This document shows, piece by piece, positions 1 through 8,509 of a stretch of DNA of 64,000 bases. Every line of letters starts with the position of its first letter. Position 1 is the stretch's first letter. Location of the stretch: positions 60,308-124,307 of the forward strand of contig JAOAPI010000050.1 in assembly GCA_025462865.1 (NCBI GenBank). Reading direction: 5' to 3'. Both the position numbers and the translations under genes were made by a program. The notes beneath the pieces are model-generated. The model saw only the letters and a list, made by a program, of their open reading frames with translations. It did not search any database and was not told where the DNA came from. The DNA comes from Candidatus Sulfotelmatobacter sp. Its GTDB lineage: Bacteria; Acidobacteriota; Terriglobia; Terriglobales; Acidobacteriaceae.

Positions 1-187
1 CCTCCTCTGCTGAAGACGCCTGATTGATCATCGCCACTTCGCCGGGAGATAGGATTCCCTTCGATTGAAGCAACAATGCGAGAGGATTGTTACTGGGTGG
101 ACGGTTCTCCTGCTGCTGCGCCATGGCCGGGAAGGTCAGGACAACGGCGGAAATCGACACGAGCAAACGCGATGCGACTTTCTTCAT
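1..187 (-). CDS. Secreted protein of unknown function, 5' part only
   Basis: Reading the minus strand from ATG at 187 gives an open frame of 62 codons that runs off the window start. The first residues, MKKVASRLLVSISAVVLTF, then PAMAQQQ, form a clear Sec signal peptide with an AMA/Q-like cleavage site. The mature start is rich in Gln, Asn and Pro and then reads LLLQSKGILSPGEVAMI. A GGAGG ribosome site lies 9 nt before the ATG, which fixes the start. A short helical leader of this kind after the signal is common in acidobacterial outer-membrane porin-like proteins, but the visible part is too short to name a family. Confidence 0.7.
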   Translation of the reverse strand, partial: MKKVASRLLVSISAVVLTFPAMAQQQENRPPSNNPLALLLQSKGILSPGEVAMINQASSAEE

Positions 188-768
188 TGGGTACAGCCTC
201 CGGATAAAATTTTGAGACCGTTGACTCGATAACAGGTCTTAAGATCCGGCCCGGGAACTGTGCTGCAGTAATTAGCCTCACATTGCCGAGTGATCGAAAG
301 AGATTTGCAAGAAGACCTCCGAGGCGATCCAGTCTTGTGGCTCGTGGACTGGGAGCGCTGACCGGCTGGGCGCTGGCCAAAGTTCTGAAATCGGTCCGGT
401 GGTCCAGACACTTAGCCGGATGCCGACCTACATACTGTTACAGGACGATGAATGTCAAGCTATTTCGGTGGATAAATGGAGATTATCGGGTGGTGTACTC
501 CGCCTGCTAATCTCGACTGTCCACTGTGCGGCCAACGCGGCTGAATTGGGAAATCGCCGCCGCCGTGACAGTCGCCGGGTCGCACCCTGTCCTCAATATC
601 ACGCGGTTACGCAAGTTCCACTTCGAACAACGACATTGGAAATAAGACACTTAGAGCGGGAACTCTGAGGGCAGGGTCGGAGTCTATGCTGGTTAGGACA
701 TTAAATCGCCTCTCCGAGATTTTTCGGTTTGGAATGGAGTGAGAAAACCTATAATCGTCTTTTAGCAG
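188..768. other. Intergenic region without a supported gene
   Basis: This 580-base stretch separates the divergent secreted-protein gene and the sigma factor gene. Short open frames exist on both strands, but none has a ribosome site, a recognisable domain or sensible composition. It must hold the two divergent promoters. Only the one before the sigma gene shows a good -10 box. Confidence 0.6.
729..755 (+). promoter_or_regulatory. Candidate promoter of the sigma factor gene
   Basis: A perfect TATAAT lies at 750-755 with TTGGAA at 729-734, a 15-base spacer that is shorter than ideal. Transcription would begin about 7 bases before the ATG at 769, giving an almost leaderless mRNA, and no Shine-Dalgarno sequence is visible there. 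The -10 match is firm but its use is inference. Confidence 0.35.
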
Positions 769-1515
769 ATGTCAGGACGCGGCACCGTGGGAGTGACAAT
801 CTTGGGCGAATTGGCAAGCGCGATCGGAGCACGACTCGAGGAAGCGGCGGTTGTGGCAGAGCTCAAGGCCGGCTCGGAAGAGGCTTACGCGTGGCTGATT
901 GGAGAATTTCAGCGTCCAGTGTACGGGCTGGTGTATCGAATGGTCAGCGATCCAGCGGACGCAGCGGATACCACGCAGGATGTTTTCCTGAAAGTTTTTC
1001 GCGGGATGAAGCAATTCCACGGCGAGTCAAGTTTGAAGACATGGATTTACCGCATTGCGTTGCATGAGGCTGCAAACCGCCGAAGGTGGTGGTTCCGGCA
1101 TAAGGCGCAAGAGACTTCGATTGAACCGGCTGATGCGGACGGATTTGCGGGGAATGATGAAGCGATGCAGAGCGCGATGACCGACCAGCGTGATTCGCCA
1201 TTCGACAGCGTGGCTCACCGGGAAGTGCAACATCGCGTAGACGCCGAGCTGAGGAAACTAGCCGAGCCCTACCGGACAACGCTAATTCTGCGCGACCTGG
1301 AAGAAATGTCATATGAAGAAATCGCGGAAGTTCTGCAGATCTCGTTGGGGACGGTGAAATCGAGATTGACACGCGGACGGCAGGCGCTGAAACAGCGGCT
1401 GGCTCCATACGTGCGTGAGGGTGGCGGACAACTAGGGCTGACCGCACCGGAGAAGGAAGAGAGTCTTGGGAAACGGGTTGCTGGAGGGGGTAGAAGGGTC
1501 GAGGTGATGCCATGA
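769..1515 (+). CDS. ECF-type RNA polymerase sigma factor
   Basis: This is a 248-residue sigma-70 family protein of the extracytoplasmic-function type, which would direct RNA polymerase to a specific promoter set. Region 2 covers about residues 45-110 and includes DTTQDVFLKVFRGMKQF, the part that binds the core enzyme and melts the -10. Region 4 covers about 155-210 with the helix-turn-helix MSYEEIAEVLQISLGTVKSR. A linker of about 45 residues separates them, and no region 1.1 or 3 is present. The tail after residue 212 is longer than usual and polar. The stop overlaps the next gene, a zinc-finger anti-sigma factor, so the two form a translationally coupled regulatory pair. ATG 769 lacks a ribosome site; GTG 787 or TTG 802 are possible alternative starts. 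Confidence 0.92.
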   Translation: MSGRGTVGVTILGELASAIGARLEEAAVVAELKAGSEEAYAWLIGEFQRPVYGLVYRMVSDPADAADTTQDVFLKVFRGMKQFHGESSLKTWIYRIALHEAANRRRWWFRHKAQETSIEPADADGFAGNDEAMQSAMTDQRDSPFDSVAHREVQHRVDAELRKLAEPYRTTLILRDLEEMSYEEIAEVLQISLGTVKSRLTRGRQALKQRLAPYVREGGGQLGLTAPEKEESLGKRVAGGGRRVEVMP

Positions 1516-2228
1516 AGTACATGGCCACGAAGTCCAGCTTTGCGAAACGCGTGACGGTGAAGTGCACGGACGTGAAGGGATTGTTGTCTCCCTATCTGGA
1601 TGGGGTAGTCACTGGGGCTGAGATGCTGGGCCTGCAGGCCCATCTAGGCGAGTGTGACGCGTGCATGCGGGAATACAAGTTGCTGCGTCAGACACAGCAA
1701 CTGTTGATGAATGTTGGCCGGGTGAAGGAACCGGCGGACCTTGGGCTGAAGCTGCGTCTGGCCATTTCGCGCGAGGCAGCGGAGTTGCGTCGTCCGCGGT
1801 ACGAAGGCTTGCGCATGCGAGCGGAGAATGCGCTCAACGCGTTCATGGTGCCTGCGACAGCCGGACTGGTGTGCGCTCTGCTGATTTTTGGTTTGGTAAC
1901 GGCAATTCTGGCGATGCCGGTACAAGTGCAAGCGAACAACGAAGATGTACCGCTGGTTTTAAATACCGGCCCGGAATTGCAGCAGAGCGTCTTCGGTACG
2001 ACGCTGAGTTCGATGAATACGGATTCGCTGGTGATTGAAGCCTACGTGGATAGGAACGGACGCGTGCAGGATTATCGGATCCTCTCTGATCCTGGCGAGT
2101 CTCAGGAGTTGTTGCCGCAAGTGAAACGGATGTTGATCTTCACTACATTCCGTCCGGCGATGTCGATGGGCCGGCCCATTTCATCACGCGCGGTGCTGTC
2201 GTTTTCTAGAATCAGCGTGAGGGGATAA
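1512..2228 (+). CDS. Zinc-finger anti-sigma factor with TonB-like C-terminal domain
   Basis: This 238-residue protein starts inside the sigma gene stop codon (ATGA overlap). Residues 17-60 form a ZAS-type anti-sigma domain with the HxxxCxxC motif H44, C48, C51, expected to hold the upstream sigma factor inactive at the membrane. A hydrophobic segment at about 112-136 (VPATAGLVCALLIFGLVTAI) makes it a single-pass protein with a cytoplasmic N-terminus. The outer part, about 150-238, resembles a TonB C-terminal fold: SLVIEAYVDRNGRVQDYRIL followed by a region ending in FRPAMSMGRPISSRAVLSFS. This domain could be the envelope sensor. The sigma-binding role is family knowledge; the sensing role of the C-terminal part is inference. 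Confidence 0.85.
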   Translation: MKYMATKSSFAKRVTVKCTDVKGLLSPYLDGVVTGAEMLGLQAHLGECDACMREYKLLRQTQQLLMNVGRVKEPADLGLKLRLAISREAAELRRPRYEGLRMRAENALNAFMVPATAGLVCALLIFGLVTAILAMPVQVQANNEDVPLVLNTGPELQQSVFGTTLSSMNTDSLVIEAYVDRNGRVQDYRILSDPGESQELLPQVKRMLIFTTFRPAMSMGRPISSRAVLSFSRISVRG

Positions 2229-2403
2229 AGTCGAGCTCCGGCTTTCGTGCTGGGTTTTTGGACTTGCATTGCCCGCGTAAAATTCCAACCTTAGTGAATC
2301 GCCGTTCAGGTTCCAATCCTGCATAAGCGTTTTGTCATGAGAAGTCCGCGCAGATTCTCTTTCAGTAGAATGGGGTTCTGTCACTACTGAGGGAGGATTC
2401 ACA

Positions 2404-3060
2404 ATGCAGCGCGCATTCGGCCTGAACATTCCGCAAACTCTGGAAGATGTTTGTGATCCGACACGGATGGCGCTGGTCGTCTATGACATGCAAGTCGGAA
2501 TCGTCAACCAGATTGGAAACGGGCCGGAAATTACAGCGAAAGTGCTTCAGGTTCTAGAAGCGGCTCGTGCAGCGCGCATTCGGATCTTTTTCACGCGCCA
2601 CATGTCGCTCCCCAAAGAGTTGGCGGGAGTGTCTCAATTGCGAATGGCGATGGCCTGGCAGAAGGTGAAATCGGTCGACGAGGTTAAGGCGTGGTTCTTG
2701 CGGGACTCTCCGGGATTTCATCTGATTCCAGAAATGACTCCGCTGCCGAGCGAAGCGATCTTTGACAAAATCACTATGTCAGCGTTTGAAGGCACGCCTC
2801 TGGATATCGCGCTCCACGATTGCGGGATCAATGCTTTTGCGGTCGTTGGCATCGCCATGGAAATCGGTATCGAGCCGACAGAGCGGCACGGCGCTGACTT
2901 GAGCTACATTCCGGTGGTGGTGAAGGATGCTTGCGGCTACGGCCACAATGATGCGGCAGCGCGCTCCCTGGCCAGCCTCGAATTCGCTGGCGATGCAATA
3001 TTTACGAGCGTCGAGGCGATTTGTGCGGAGTTCCGAAAGCTGAGTAGCCCTGCGGGCTGA
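2404..3060 (+). CDS. Isochorismatase-fold hydrolase lacking the catalytic cysteine
   Basis: This 218-residue protein belongs to the isochorismatase/nicotinamidase superfamily. The first strand ALVVYDMQ supplies the conserved acid D28, and K122 in DKITMSAFEGT is the family lysine. The third catalytic position, normally Cys in a VVG.AT..CV motif, is glycine here (GIAMEIGIEPT, G155). That is the pattern of the cysteine-free branch, which includes true isochorismatases such as EntB and PhzD, so an amidase or nicotinamidase activity is unlikely. The start is well fixed by GGGAGG upstream of ATG 2404. It stands alone, with no siderophore or phenazine genes nearby, so the substrate cannot be named. 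Confidence 0.82.
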   Translation: MQRAFGLNIPQTLEDVCDPTRMALVVYDMQVGIVNQIGNGPEITAKVLQVLEAARAARIRIFFTRHMSLPKELAGVSQLRMAMAWQKVKSVDEVKAWFLRDSPGFHLIPEMTPLPSEAIFDKITMSAFEGTPLDIALHDCGINAFAVVGIAMEIGIEPTERHGADLSYIPVVVKDACGYGHNDAAARSLASLEFAGDAIFTSVEAICAEFRKLSSPAG

Positions 3061-3096
3061 TTGTGGAAAACGGCAGCACTGCCTGAAATGAAAACG

Positions 3097-3119
3097 TCCG
3101 GCCCATCGACAGGGCCGGA
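3097..3119 (-). terminator. Hairpin terminator, probably for the minus-strand kinase
   Basis: A perfect 8-bp inverted repeat (TCCGGCCC at 3097-3104, GGGCCGGA at 3112-3119) with a 7-base loop lies between two convergent genes. On the minus strand the stem is followed by CGTTTTC, a short T-run; no T-run follows on the plus strand. It therefore best serves the histidine kinase gene ending at 3198 and may act weakly in both directions. Confidence 0.55.
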
Positions 3120-3197
3120 ATGAACGTCGGGATCAGAGTCTCGGGTCCGCGATTCCCTTCCTTTAGCCCCCCGAGTCTGGTGCTTAAGATTCAAACC

Positions 3198-4031
3198 CTA
3201 ATCAGGTGCGGCGGCAAAATTCGAAATGGCATCTGTCGGTGCCGGCGCATGGACGATCCCCTCCCTGTTCCCGAAGTCAGCCTGCTGCAAGCGTGGGAAT
3301 AGAGGAACCGTAGCCCGCATGGTGGTTTCGTGCCCTGTCGATTCGATTTCCAGCTTGCCGCTCAGTTCGTTCAGACGCTCGCGCATTCCCGCCAGACCAA
3401 CGCCGGTTTCCGCGCTGGTTTGACGAAGCCGGGCCAAGCGCTCAGTTGGTATGCCGCATCCAAAATCCTTTACTTCCAGAATCGCGACCTCGGGCAGTCG
3501 CTTGAACGAAACACTCGCCTCCGTGGCACCGGAATGACGATGCACGTTGGTCAGGCTCTCCTGAAGGACTCGGAAGAGGGCGATCTCCACACTCGTCGGC
3601 AAGCGCATGCGTTGTGAGTCAAGCTCCAAACTTACGTTAATGCCGCTGCGCGTGGCGAAGCCTTCGACATACCACTCGGCGGCGCAAGTAAAACCTACCT
3701 CATCCAACAGCGGGGGATGAAGAAGGTACGACATGGTGCGAATCTCTTCGATGGCCGTGTCTGCTAGTTCAGCAACGTCGGTCACAATCACCATAACCCG
3801 TTTATCCTGCTTGCATTCCTCCTTGAGCAACGAGATGTTTATTTTCAGTGCCGCCAGAGTCTGTCCAGTACTGTCATGCAAGTCACGAGCCATCTTACGC
3901 CGCTCTTCATCCTGTACCTTGAGGAGTCGCTGCGACAAGATCTGCAGTTCGGCCGTGCGTTCCAGGATCACCGATTCAAGCTGGGCATGGGAAAGCGCCA
4001 ACTGCTTCGATTGTTTTGAAAGAATCCACAT
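3198..4031 (-). CDS. Soluble NarL-type sensor histidine kinase
   Basis: This 277-residue HisKA_3-type kinase has no membrane segment and no recognisable sensor domain beyond a coiled-coil of about 40 residues. The phosphoacceptor helix reads RDLHDSTGQTLAALK (H52). The ATPase domain shows the N box QESLTNVHRHSG, a G1 box DFGCGI and GVGLAGMRERL. Such kinases normally phosphorylate a LuxR/NarL-type response regulator, but none is adjacent. It is transcribed away from the Crp/Fnr gene at 4291. The start is set at ATG 4031 because a strong AGGAGG precedes it; the frame stays open to 4064 without a comparable site. The C-terminal tail after the ATPase domain is unrelated to it and low in conservation signals. 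Confidence 0.88.
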   Translation of the reverse strand: MWILSKQSKQLALSHAQLESVILERTAELQILSQRLLKVQDEERRKMARDLHDSTGQTLAALKINISLLKEECKQDKRVMVIVTDVAELADTAIEEIRTMSYLLHPPLLDEVGFTCAAEWYVEGFATRSGINVSLELDSQRMRLPTSVEIALFRVLQESLTNVHRHSGATEASVSFKRLPEVAILEVKDFGCGIPTERLARLRQTSAETGVGLAGMRERLNELSGKLEIESTGHETTMRATVPLFPRLQQADFGNREGIVHAPAPTDAISNFAAAPD

Positions 4032-4290
4032 GAGTCCTCCTGAGAGCGGTCGGGAGACCAACAATCTTTCTGTGCCAATGCGGGAATTATCCCATAGTGA
4101 ATTTCTAACTGCTGTTCACAATTGCTCAGATTACCAACCGTCAAGATGCGGAGCTGCGCGCGCCGCATCTTGCCGAACGCTCGATTGGAACTAAAACTGG
4201 ATCAGGGGAAAAAGAGCGTAAAATTGAGAAATCTGAGCATTAGTGACCAGTATCGATTCCCCCGCGAATGTAGGATGAATACTGGGAAAT

Positions 4291-5103
4291 TTGTATTGTC
4301 TTGGGACAACTTTGATTAAGCAAATCGACAGCTCGAATAAAATCGTAAGGTTCGATCCCTATGTGTTTCTCTCCACCATCGGGAAGGGTAGGGATTTCCG
4401 GTTCTTCGAAGGAAGGGATACTGTCTTCTCCCAGGGCGATTCAACGGACGGACTGTTTTTTATTCAGAACGGGAAAGTAAGGCTCAGCGTGGTTTCGGAA
4501 GCGGGAAAAGAAGCCACCCTTGGCATTCTGGGGGACGGCGATTTTTTTGGAGAAGGCGGACTTGCCGGACAACAGGTGCGCATGTCGTCAGCCACAGCGA
4601 TGAACAAATGCGGCGTTCTTCACATTGAGAAGGCTGCCATGATGCTGGCAATGAAGCGGGAGCCAAAATTATCGGCTATGTTTCTGAAATATCTGCTGAA
4701 ACGAAATATCCGCTATCAAGACGATTTGGTCGACCAGCTTTTCAACTCCAGCGAAAAGAGGCTGGCGCGAATTCTGCTGCTTATGGCGCACTTCGGCACG
4801 GAGGGCGTGTCGGAAATGTCGATTCCTCGATTGAGCCAGGAAACTCTGGCCGAGATGGTGGGAACCACACGTTCGCGGGTAAGCTTCTTCATGAACCGAT
4901 TCAGGCGCCTCGGGTTCATCAACTACGACGTGGGAAAGAATGTATTTGTCCACAGCTCGTTACTGAACATTGTGCTGCACGACGACAATAACACCCCGAG
5001 TACTGCTATTGCCACATCCACTCACGCCCGGAACAGGCGCGCGTTGCCTACACCGCGACGCCGAGCGCCCGAGGGAGTCCGCGCCCGCAAGGCTCCGCTT
5101 TAG
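4291..5103 (+). CDS. Crp/Fnr-family transcription regulator
   Basis: This protein of about 270 residues has a cyclic-nucleotide-binding-type beta barrel at roughly 30-115 (FSQGDSTDGLFFIQNGKVRL, GDGDFFGEGGLAG), a dimerisation helix, and a winged helix at about 175-212 (LSQETLAEMVGTTRSRVSFF). It lacks the N-terminal cysteine cluster of Fnr, so iron-sulfur oxygen sensing is not supported. The effector is unknown. TTG 4291, after GGGAAA, is taken as the start; TTG 4312 is equally possible, and no ATG is in frame nearby. The last 45 residues are Arg/Ala/Thr-rich and look like an unstructured tail. It lies head to head with the histidine kinase, so the two may share a control region. Confidence 0.87.
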   Translation: MYCLGTTLIKQIDSSNKIVRFDPYVFLSTIGKGRDFRFFEGRDTVFSQGDSTDGLFFIQNGKVRLSVVSEAGKEATLGILGDGDFFGEGGLAGQQVRMSSATAMNKCGVLHIEKAAMMLAMKREPKLSAMFLKYLLKRNIRYQDDLVDQLFNSSEKRLARILLLMAHFGTEGVSEMSIPRLSQETLAEMVGTTRSRVSFFMNRFRRLGFINYDVGKNVFVHSSLLNIVLHDDNNTPSTAIATSTHARNRRALPTPRRRAPEGVRARKAPL

Positions 5104-5193
5104 CAAACGTACGTTCTCTCCTGCCACGATTTTGTGCGCAGTGCCGGCGGCTGGCAGAGTAAGCCGCGGCCGTTGCGCTGAGAACCGGTATTT

Positions 5194-5610
5194 CTAGGTC
5201 CAGGGATTGAGAACGCCTTTCAGGAGTGAAAAATCTGAAACATTCCTGGTCACCAGCGTTAACTGATGGACCTCCGCGGTTGCCGCGAGAAAAGCGTCCA
5301 TCACGCCGATCGGGCGTCCTGCGGCATCGCTGCGTGAAACGATGCGGCCCCAAAGCTCCGCAACCACAGTGTCGACGGTCAAGATTCGGCTTTCAAACCG
5401 TAACGGCAGTTCGTGCTGAAGCCATTGCTCGAGCCGGCTTCTACGGCTTCCAGCCGGCATGCGCTCAACGCCGTACCGCAGTTCTGCTAAAGAGATGACA
5501 CTTACATAGACACGATCTTCGTCGGCCAATTCCATCCAGTTCATGAGGCCTGCATTAGGCCGTGTTTTGACCCACTCGGAGATGGCATTCGTATCCAGGA
5601 GAAAGGTCAT
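5194..5610 (-). CDS. PIN-domain toxin, VapC/FitB type
   Basis: This 138-residue PIN-domain protein is predicted to be a metal-dependent ribonuclease. The acidic residues expected of the active site are present: D6 (FLLDTNAIS), E43 (SLAELRYG), D105 (GVMDAFLAATA) and the terminal group around N123/D126 (TRNVSDF). The start overlaps the stop of the upstream antitoxin by 4 bases, the usual arrangement for translational coupling. The FitB-like features are the NAISEWVK start and the LTLVTRN..DF ending. Toxicity is family knowledge and has not been shown for this protein. Confidence 0.92.
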   Translation of the reverse strand: MTFLLDTNAISEWVKTRPNAGLMNWMELADEDRVYVSVISLAELRYGVERMPAGSRRSRLEQWLQHELPLRFESRILTVDTVVAELWGRIVSRSDAAGRPIGVMDAFLAATAEVHQLTLVTRNVSDFSLLKGVLNPWT

Positions 5611-5861
5611 AGACTGATTTTGCGAGGCCGGTCCTTAAGCCGACGGACCTTCAGGTTTGAACCACGCAGTGGAGATGCGGCCAGGAACTCCGCCAGATTT
5701 CCCACGCGCTTTGTTTTGCGCTGCCACTCCTCTGCCCCAACAACAACGGCCGCCGTGCGACCCTTGCGCGTAATGGTTTGCGGGCCCAAAGACATGGCAC
5801 GCTCGATCACTTCGCTGAATTTTGCCTTGGCTTCCGCTACCGTCCAGATCTGTCGATCCAT
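5607..5861 (-). CDS. Phd/YefM-type antitoxin
   Basis: This 84-residue antitoxin has the Phd/YefM N-terminal DNA-binding fold (WTVAEAKAKFSEVIERA, then TITRKGRTAAVVVGAEEW) and a basic C-terminal tail that should wrap the toxin encoded directly downstream. The start is placed at ATG 5861: an AGGAG lies 9 bases before it and a full promoter lies just upstream, so the longer open frame reaching 5930 would begin upstream of the transcript. It is expected to repress its own operon together with the toxin. Confidence 0.9.
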   Translation of the reverse strand: MDRQIWTVAEAKAKFSEVIERAMSLGPQTITRKGRTAAVVVGAEEWQRKTKRVGNLAEFLAASPLRGSNLKVRRLKDRPRKISL

Positions 5862-5871
5862 TGCAGAATTC

Positions 5872-5920
5872 TCCTGATGGTCCTGATGGTCATTATAGTC
5901 ATATGGCAGACTCATTGCAA
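5872..5920 (-). promoter_or_regulatory. Toxin-antitoxin promoter and tandem-repeat operator
   Basis: On the minus strand a -35 box TTGCAA (5920-5915), a 17-base spacer and a perfect -10 TATAAT (5897-5892) are followed by two head-to-tail copies of the 9-mer CCATCAGGA (5889-5881 and 5880-5872). The second copy runs directly into the ribosome site of the antitoxin. The repeats span the predicted transcription start and are a good candidate operator for antitoxin autorepression. The boxes are seen directly; the operator role is inference. Confidence 0.6.
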
Positions 5921-6226
5921 AAAAGCCCATATCCAGCAGACTTCCCCGCTGCGCGCGCTATCGGATCCCTTCGTTTAGACTGTCTCAGCACATAATTATT
6001 GGATTTCCCAGAGCGGGATAGCCAGCCGCCGTAACCAAAGGTGTCCCTGTCGCGTGCGAAATCTTTCGCTGATTCTGCGCTTTTCAGGAACCTTGGTGCA
6101 TCTAGATGCGTATCAACGCCTGAGTGGAAGTTTCTCTAAGGTGGAATCGGTTACTTTACTGTTGCAACCACGTCTTTCTGTTGCACAGTCATTTTCTAAA
6201 AGCTTTTAACGAACGGAGACGAGTAG

Positions 6227-8305
6227 ATGCCATTCGCACGCTTAGCCTTGAGATTCCGGCTGCCCATCGTCGGCGTTATCTTTGCAACCTTTGCAATCGC
6301 ATGTTGGGCGCAGGAACCGCCCGCGGCGCCCGTACCGCAAACCACGCCGGAGACGCGATCCCTTCCGGTCCTGAATTATACGAAGCCGGTATCGCATTTT
6401 CCCAACCCGATTGGACCTTACAAGCCAAGGCATCTGGCTGAGCCGAATCTCGCCAATACGGCGCGTATTGACTCGCTGATGCACGACGGCAAGTTGTATC
6501 TTTCGCTGAATGACGCCGTTGCACTGGCTTTGGAGAATAATCTCGATATCGCGATCGCACGTTTCAACTTAAATATCGCCGATACCGATGTTCTGCGGGC
6601 CCGGGCTGGCGCCAATATTTTTGGCGTTAATGCTGGAGTGGTGTTGAACACACCGGGAGGCGGCGTCGGAGGCATTGGCGCTAGTTCCGGGGCATCAACG
6701 GGCGGCACCAACTTGGGAGCAGGTGGAGTAGGCGGCGGTACGAACGGTTTAGTAAGTTCGACTCTCGGTCAGGGGCCGCTGATCACGAGCTTCGATCCCA
6801 TCATTGCCGGGACTTTGCAAATGGATAGGGCGCACCAGCTCTCGAGTAGCGCGTTCAATGGGGTGCCCATCATCAATCAGAATACCGGGACGGCGAACTT
6901 CGCCTACCAGCAAGGTTTTGCATGGGGGACAAATGTGTCCGTTGGATTCAATAACTCGCACCAAACAACCAATATCCCCTTCACCACATTCAGCCCACTG
7001 GTTTCTTCAAGCTTTCAGGTCAAGGTAACGCAACACCTGCTGCAAGGGTTCGGTTTAGCCGCCAATAATCGCTTTATTAGTATCGCGAAAAATAACCGCG
7101 AGCTTTCCGACGTGGCGTTTCGTCTGCAGATCATCGATTCGGTCGACCAGATCGAAAATATCTACTGGGATCTGGTTTATGCCTACGAAAACGTTCGCGT
7201 GCAAAATGAATCGCTGGCCTTTGCCCAGAAAACTCTGTCGGACACAAAGAAGCAGGTGGAGATCGGCAGCCTTGCTCCTATTGAGGTAGTCCGCGCACAG
7301 AGCACCGTCGCCCAGGATCAACAACTGGTTACAACGGCGCGCACGAACCTGCAGTTGGAGCAACTGTTGATGAAGAACGCACTGACGCGCACTTTGAAAG
7401 ACCCTGTGCTAGCCACTGCCGAGGTCATTCCGACTTCAACGATGGACGTTCCGGCGGAAGAACAGGTGGTTCCGACGGAAGATCTTATTAACGCTGCACT
7501 GCGCCATCGGGCAGAGCTGGTGGAATCCCGCATCGACCTTAACAGCCGGGATCTGAGCAATAAGGCCGTGCGAAGCGCTTTGTTGCCGACATTGGATTTA
7601 TTCGCTTACTACGGGGGATCAGGATTGGGAGGCAACGAAAAACCTGGGTTGATCTTATGCTCTCCCGGTGAAAATCCGCTGCTCACTGGTTGTGCCGTTG
7701 TCGCGTCTCAGTTTCAAAGTGGCAGGCCTGTCAGTTACGGAACCACGCTGGACAATCTTGTCACCTCCGCGGCGCCTGACAAGGGTGTAGGACTTTCACT
7801 GACTATTCCTCTGCGTAATCGTGCGGCCCAGGCAACGCAGGTTCGGTCTGAACTAGAGTTTCGTCAGGCGCAGATGCGGCTCCAGCAGATTGAGAACCAG
7901 GTGGGAATTGAAATCCGCAACGCGCAGTATGCGGTGCAGCAGAATCGCGCCAGCGTGGATTCAGCGCGAGCCGCAGTCGAACTGGGCCATCAGTCGCTGG
8001 ACGCGGAGCAAAAGAAATTTAAATTCGGCACTTCGACAAACACTCTGGTTCTGCAGTATCAGAGCCAGTTAGCGACGGCAGAATCGACTCTGGTGAATGC
8101 CATGGTGGCTTATGAAAAGTCGCGCGTGGAACTGGATCGAGCTACCGGAGAACTGCTTGACCACACCGGCGTCAGCATCGATGATGCGGCGCGAGGACAG
8201 GTAACGCGCCTGCCCAACGTGCCCTACATTGCGCCCCGCAAAGATGTGCCGCCGGCAAGCGAGCCGGCGCCGCAGCCTTCGGCGCCGCAACAGCAACCGC
8301 AGTAA
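6227..8305 (+). CDS. TolC-family outer-membrane protein, first of tandem pair
   Basis: This 692-residue protein has a signal peptide ending near CWAQ and belongs to the TolC outer-membrane efflux family. Helical repeat regions are marked by LSLNDAVALALENNLDIAIA early and again after about residue 300 (VDQIENIYWDLVYAYENVRV, then the second half with SRIDLNSRDLSNKAVRSALL). It is longer than typical TolC (about 470-500 residues). Extra length comes from a glycine-rich insert at about 140-180 (TPGGGVGGIGASSG) and a Pro/Gln/Ala tail. A near-duplicate gene follows. No inner-membrane pump or adaptor gene is adjacent, so the transported substrate is unknown. GGAG lies 8 bases before the ATG. Confidence 0.9.
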   Translation: MPFARLALRFRLPIVGVIFATFAIACWAQEPPAAPVPQTTPETRSLPVLNYTKPVSHFPNPIGPYKPRHLAEPNLANTARIDSLMHDGKLYLSLNDAVALALENNLDIAIARFNLNIADTDVLRARAGANIFGVNAGVVLNTPGGGVGGIGASSGASTGGTNLGAGGVGGGTNGLVSSTLGQGPLITSFDPIIAGTLQMDRAHQLSSSAFNGVPIINQNTGTANFAYQQGFAWGTNVSVGFNNSHQTTNIPFTTFSPLVSSSFQVKVTQHLLQGFGLAANNRFISIAKNNRELSDVAFRLQIIDSVDQIENIYWDLVYAYENVRVQNESLAFAQKTLSDTKKQVEIGSLAPIEVVRAQSTVAQDQQLVTTARTNLQLEQLLMKNALTRTLKDPVLATAEVIPTSTMDVPAEEQVVPTEDLINAALRHRAELVESRIDLNSRDLSNKAVRSALLPTLDLFAYYGGSGLGGNEKPGLILCSPGENPLLTGCAVVASQFQSGRPVSYGTTLDNLVTSAAPDKGVGLSLTIPLRNRAAQATQVRSELEFRQAQMRLQQIENQVGIEIRNAQYAVQQNRASVDSARAAVELGHQSLDAEQKKFKFGTSTNTLVLQYQSQLATAESTLVNAMVAYEKSRVELDRATGELLDHTGVSIDDAARGQVTRLPNVPYIAPRKDVPPASEPAPQPSAPQQQPQ

Positions 8306-8318
8306 GCCTTACTTGCAA

Positions 8319-8350
8319 GAGGGGCGCGGCCACGGCCGCGCCTCTTTCTT
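8319..8350 (+). terminator. Rho-independent terminator after first tolC-like gene
   Basis: A GC-rich stem (GGCGCGGC at 8323-8330 with GCCGCGCC at 8335-8342, extended by GA/TC) is followed by TCTTTCTTTG. It lies just after the stop codon at 8305, so the two tandem genes are probably transcribed separately, at least in part. Confidence 0.65.
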
Positions 8351-8509
8351 TGTCTTCACCCTTTTCCCACAATTCTTTACAAACCGCAGTTCATTCCACT
8401 GCTTACGACCGCTAAGATGGAGTGACGCTTTCATGTTTCCTGCATCCAACTTTGACATCTGTCCGTTTTCAACACTCTGAACGACTGTTTTTACTCAAGG
8501 AGACGAACC

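Noticed and set aside
283..668. Overlapping short open frames in the first intergenic region
   Set aside because: No ribosome site, no domain, Arg-rich shadow composition.
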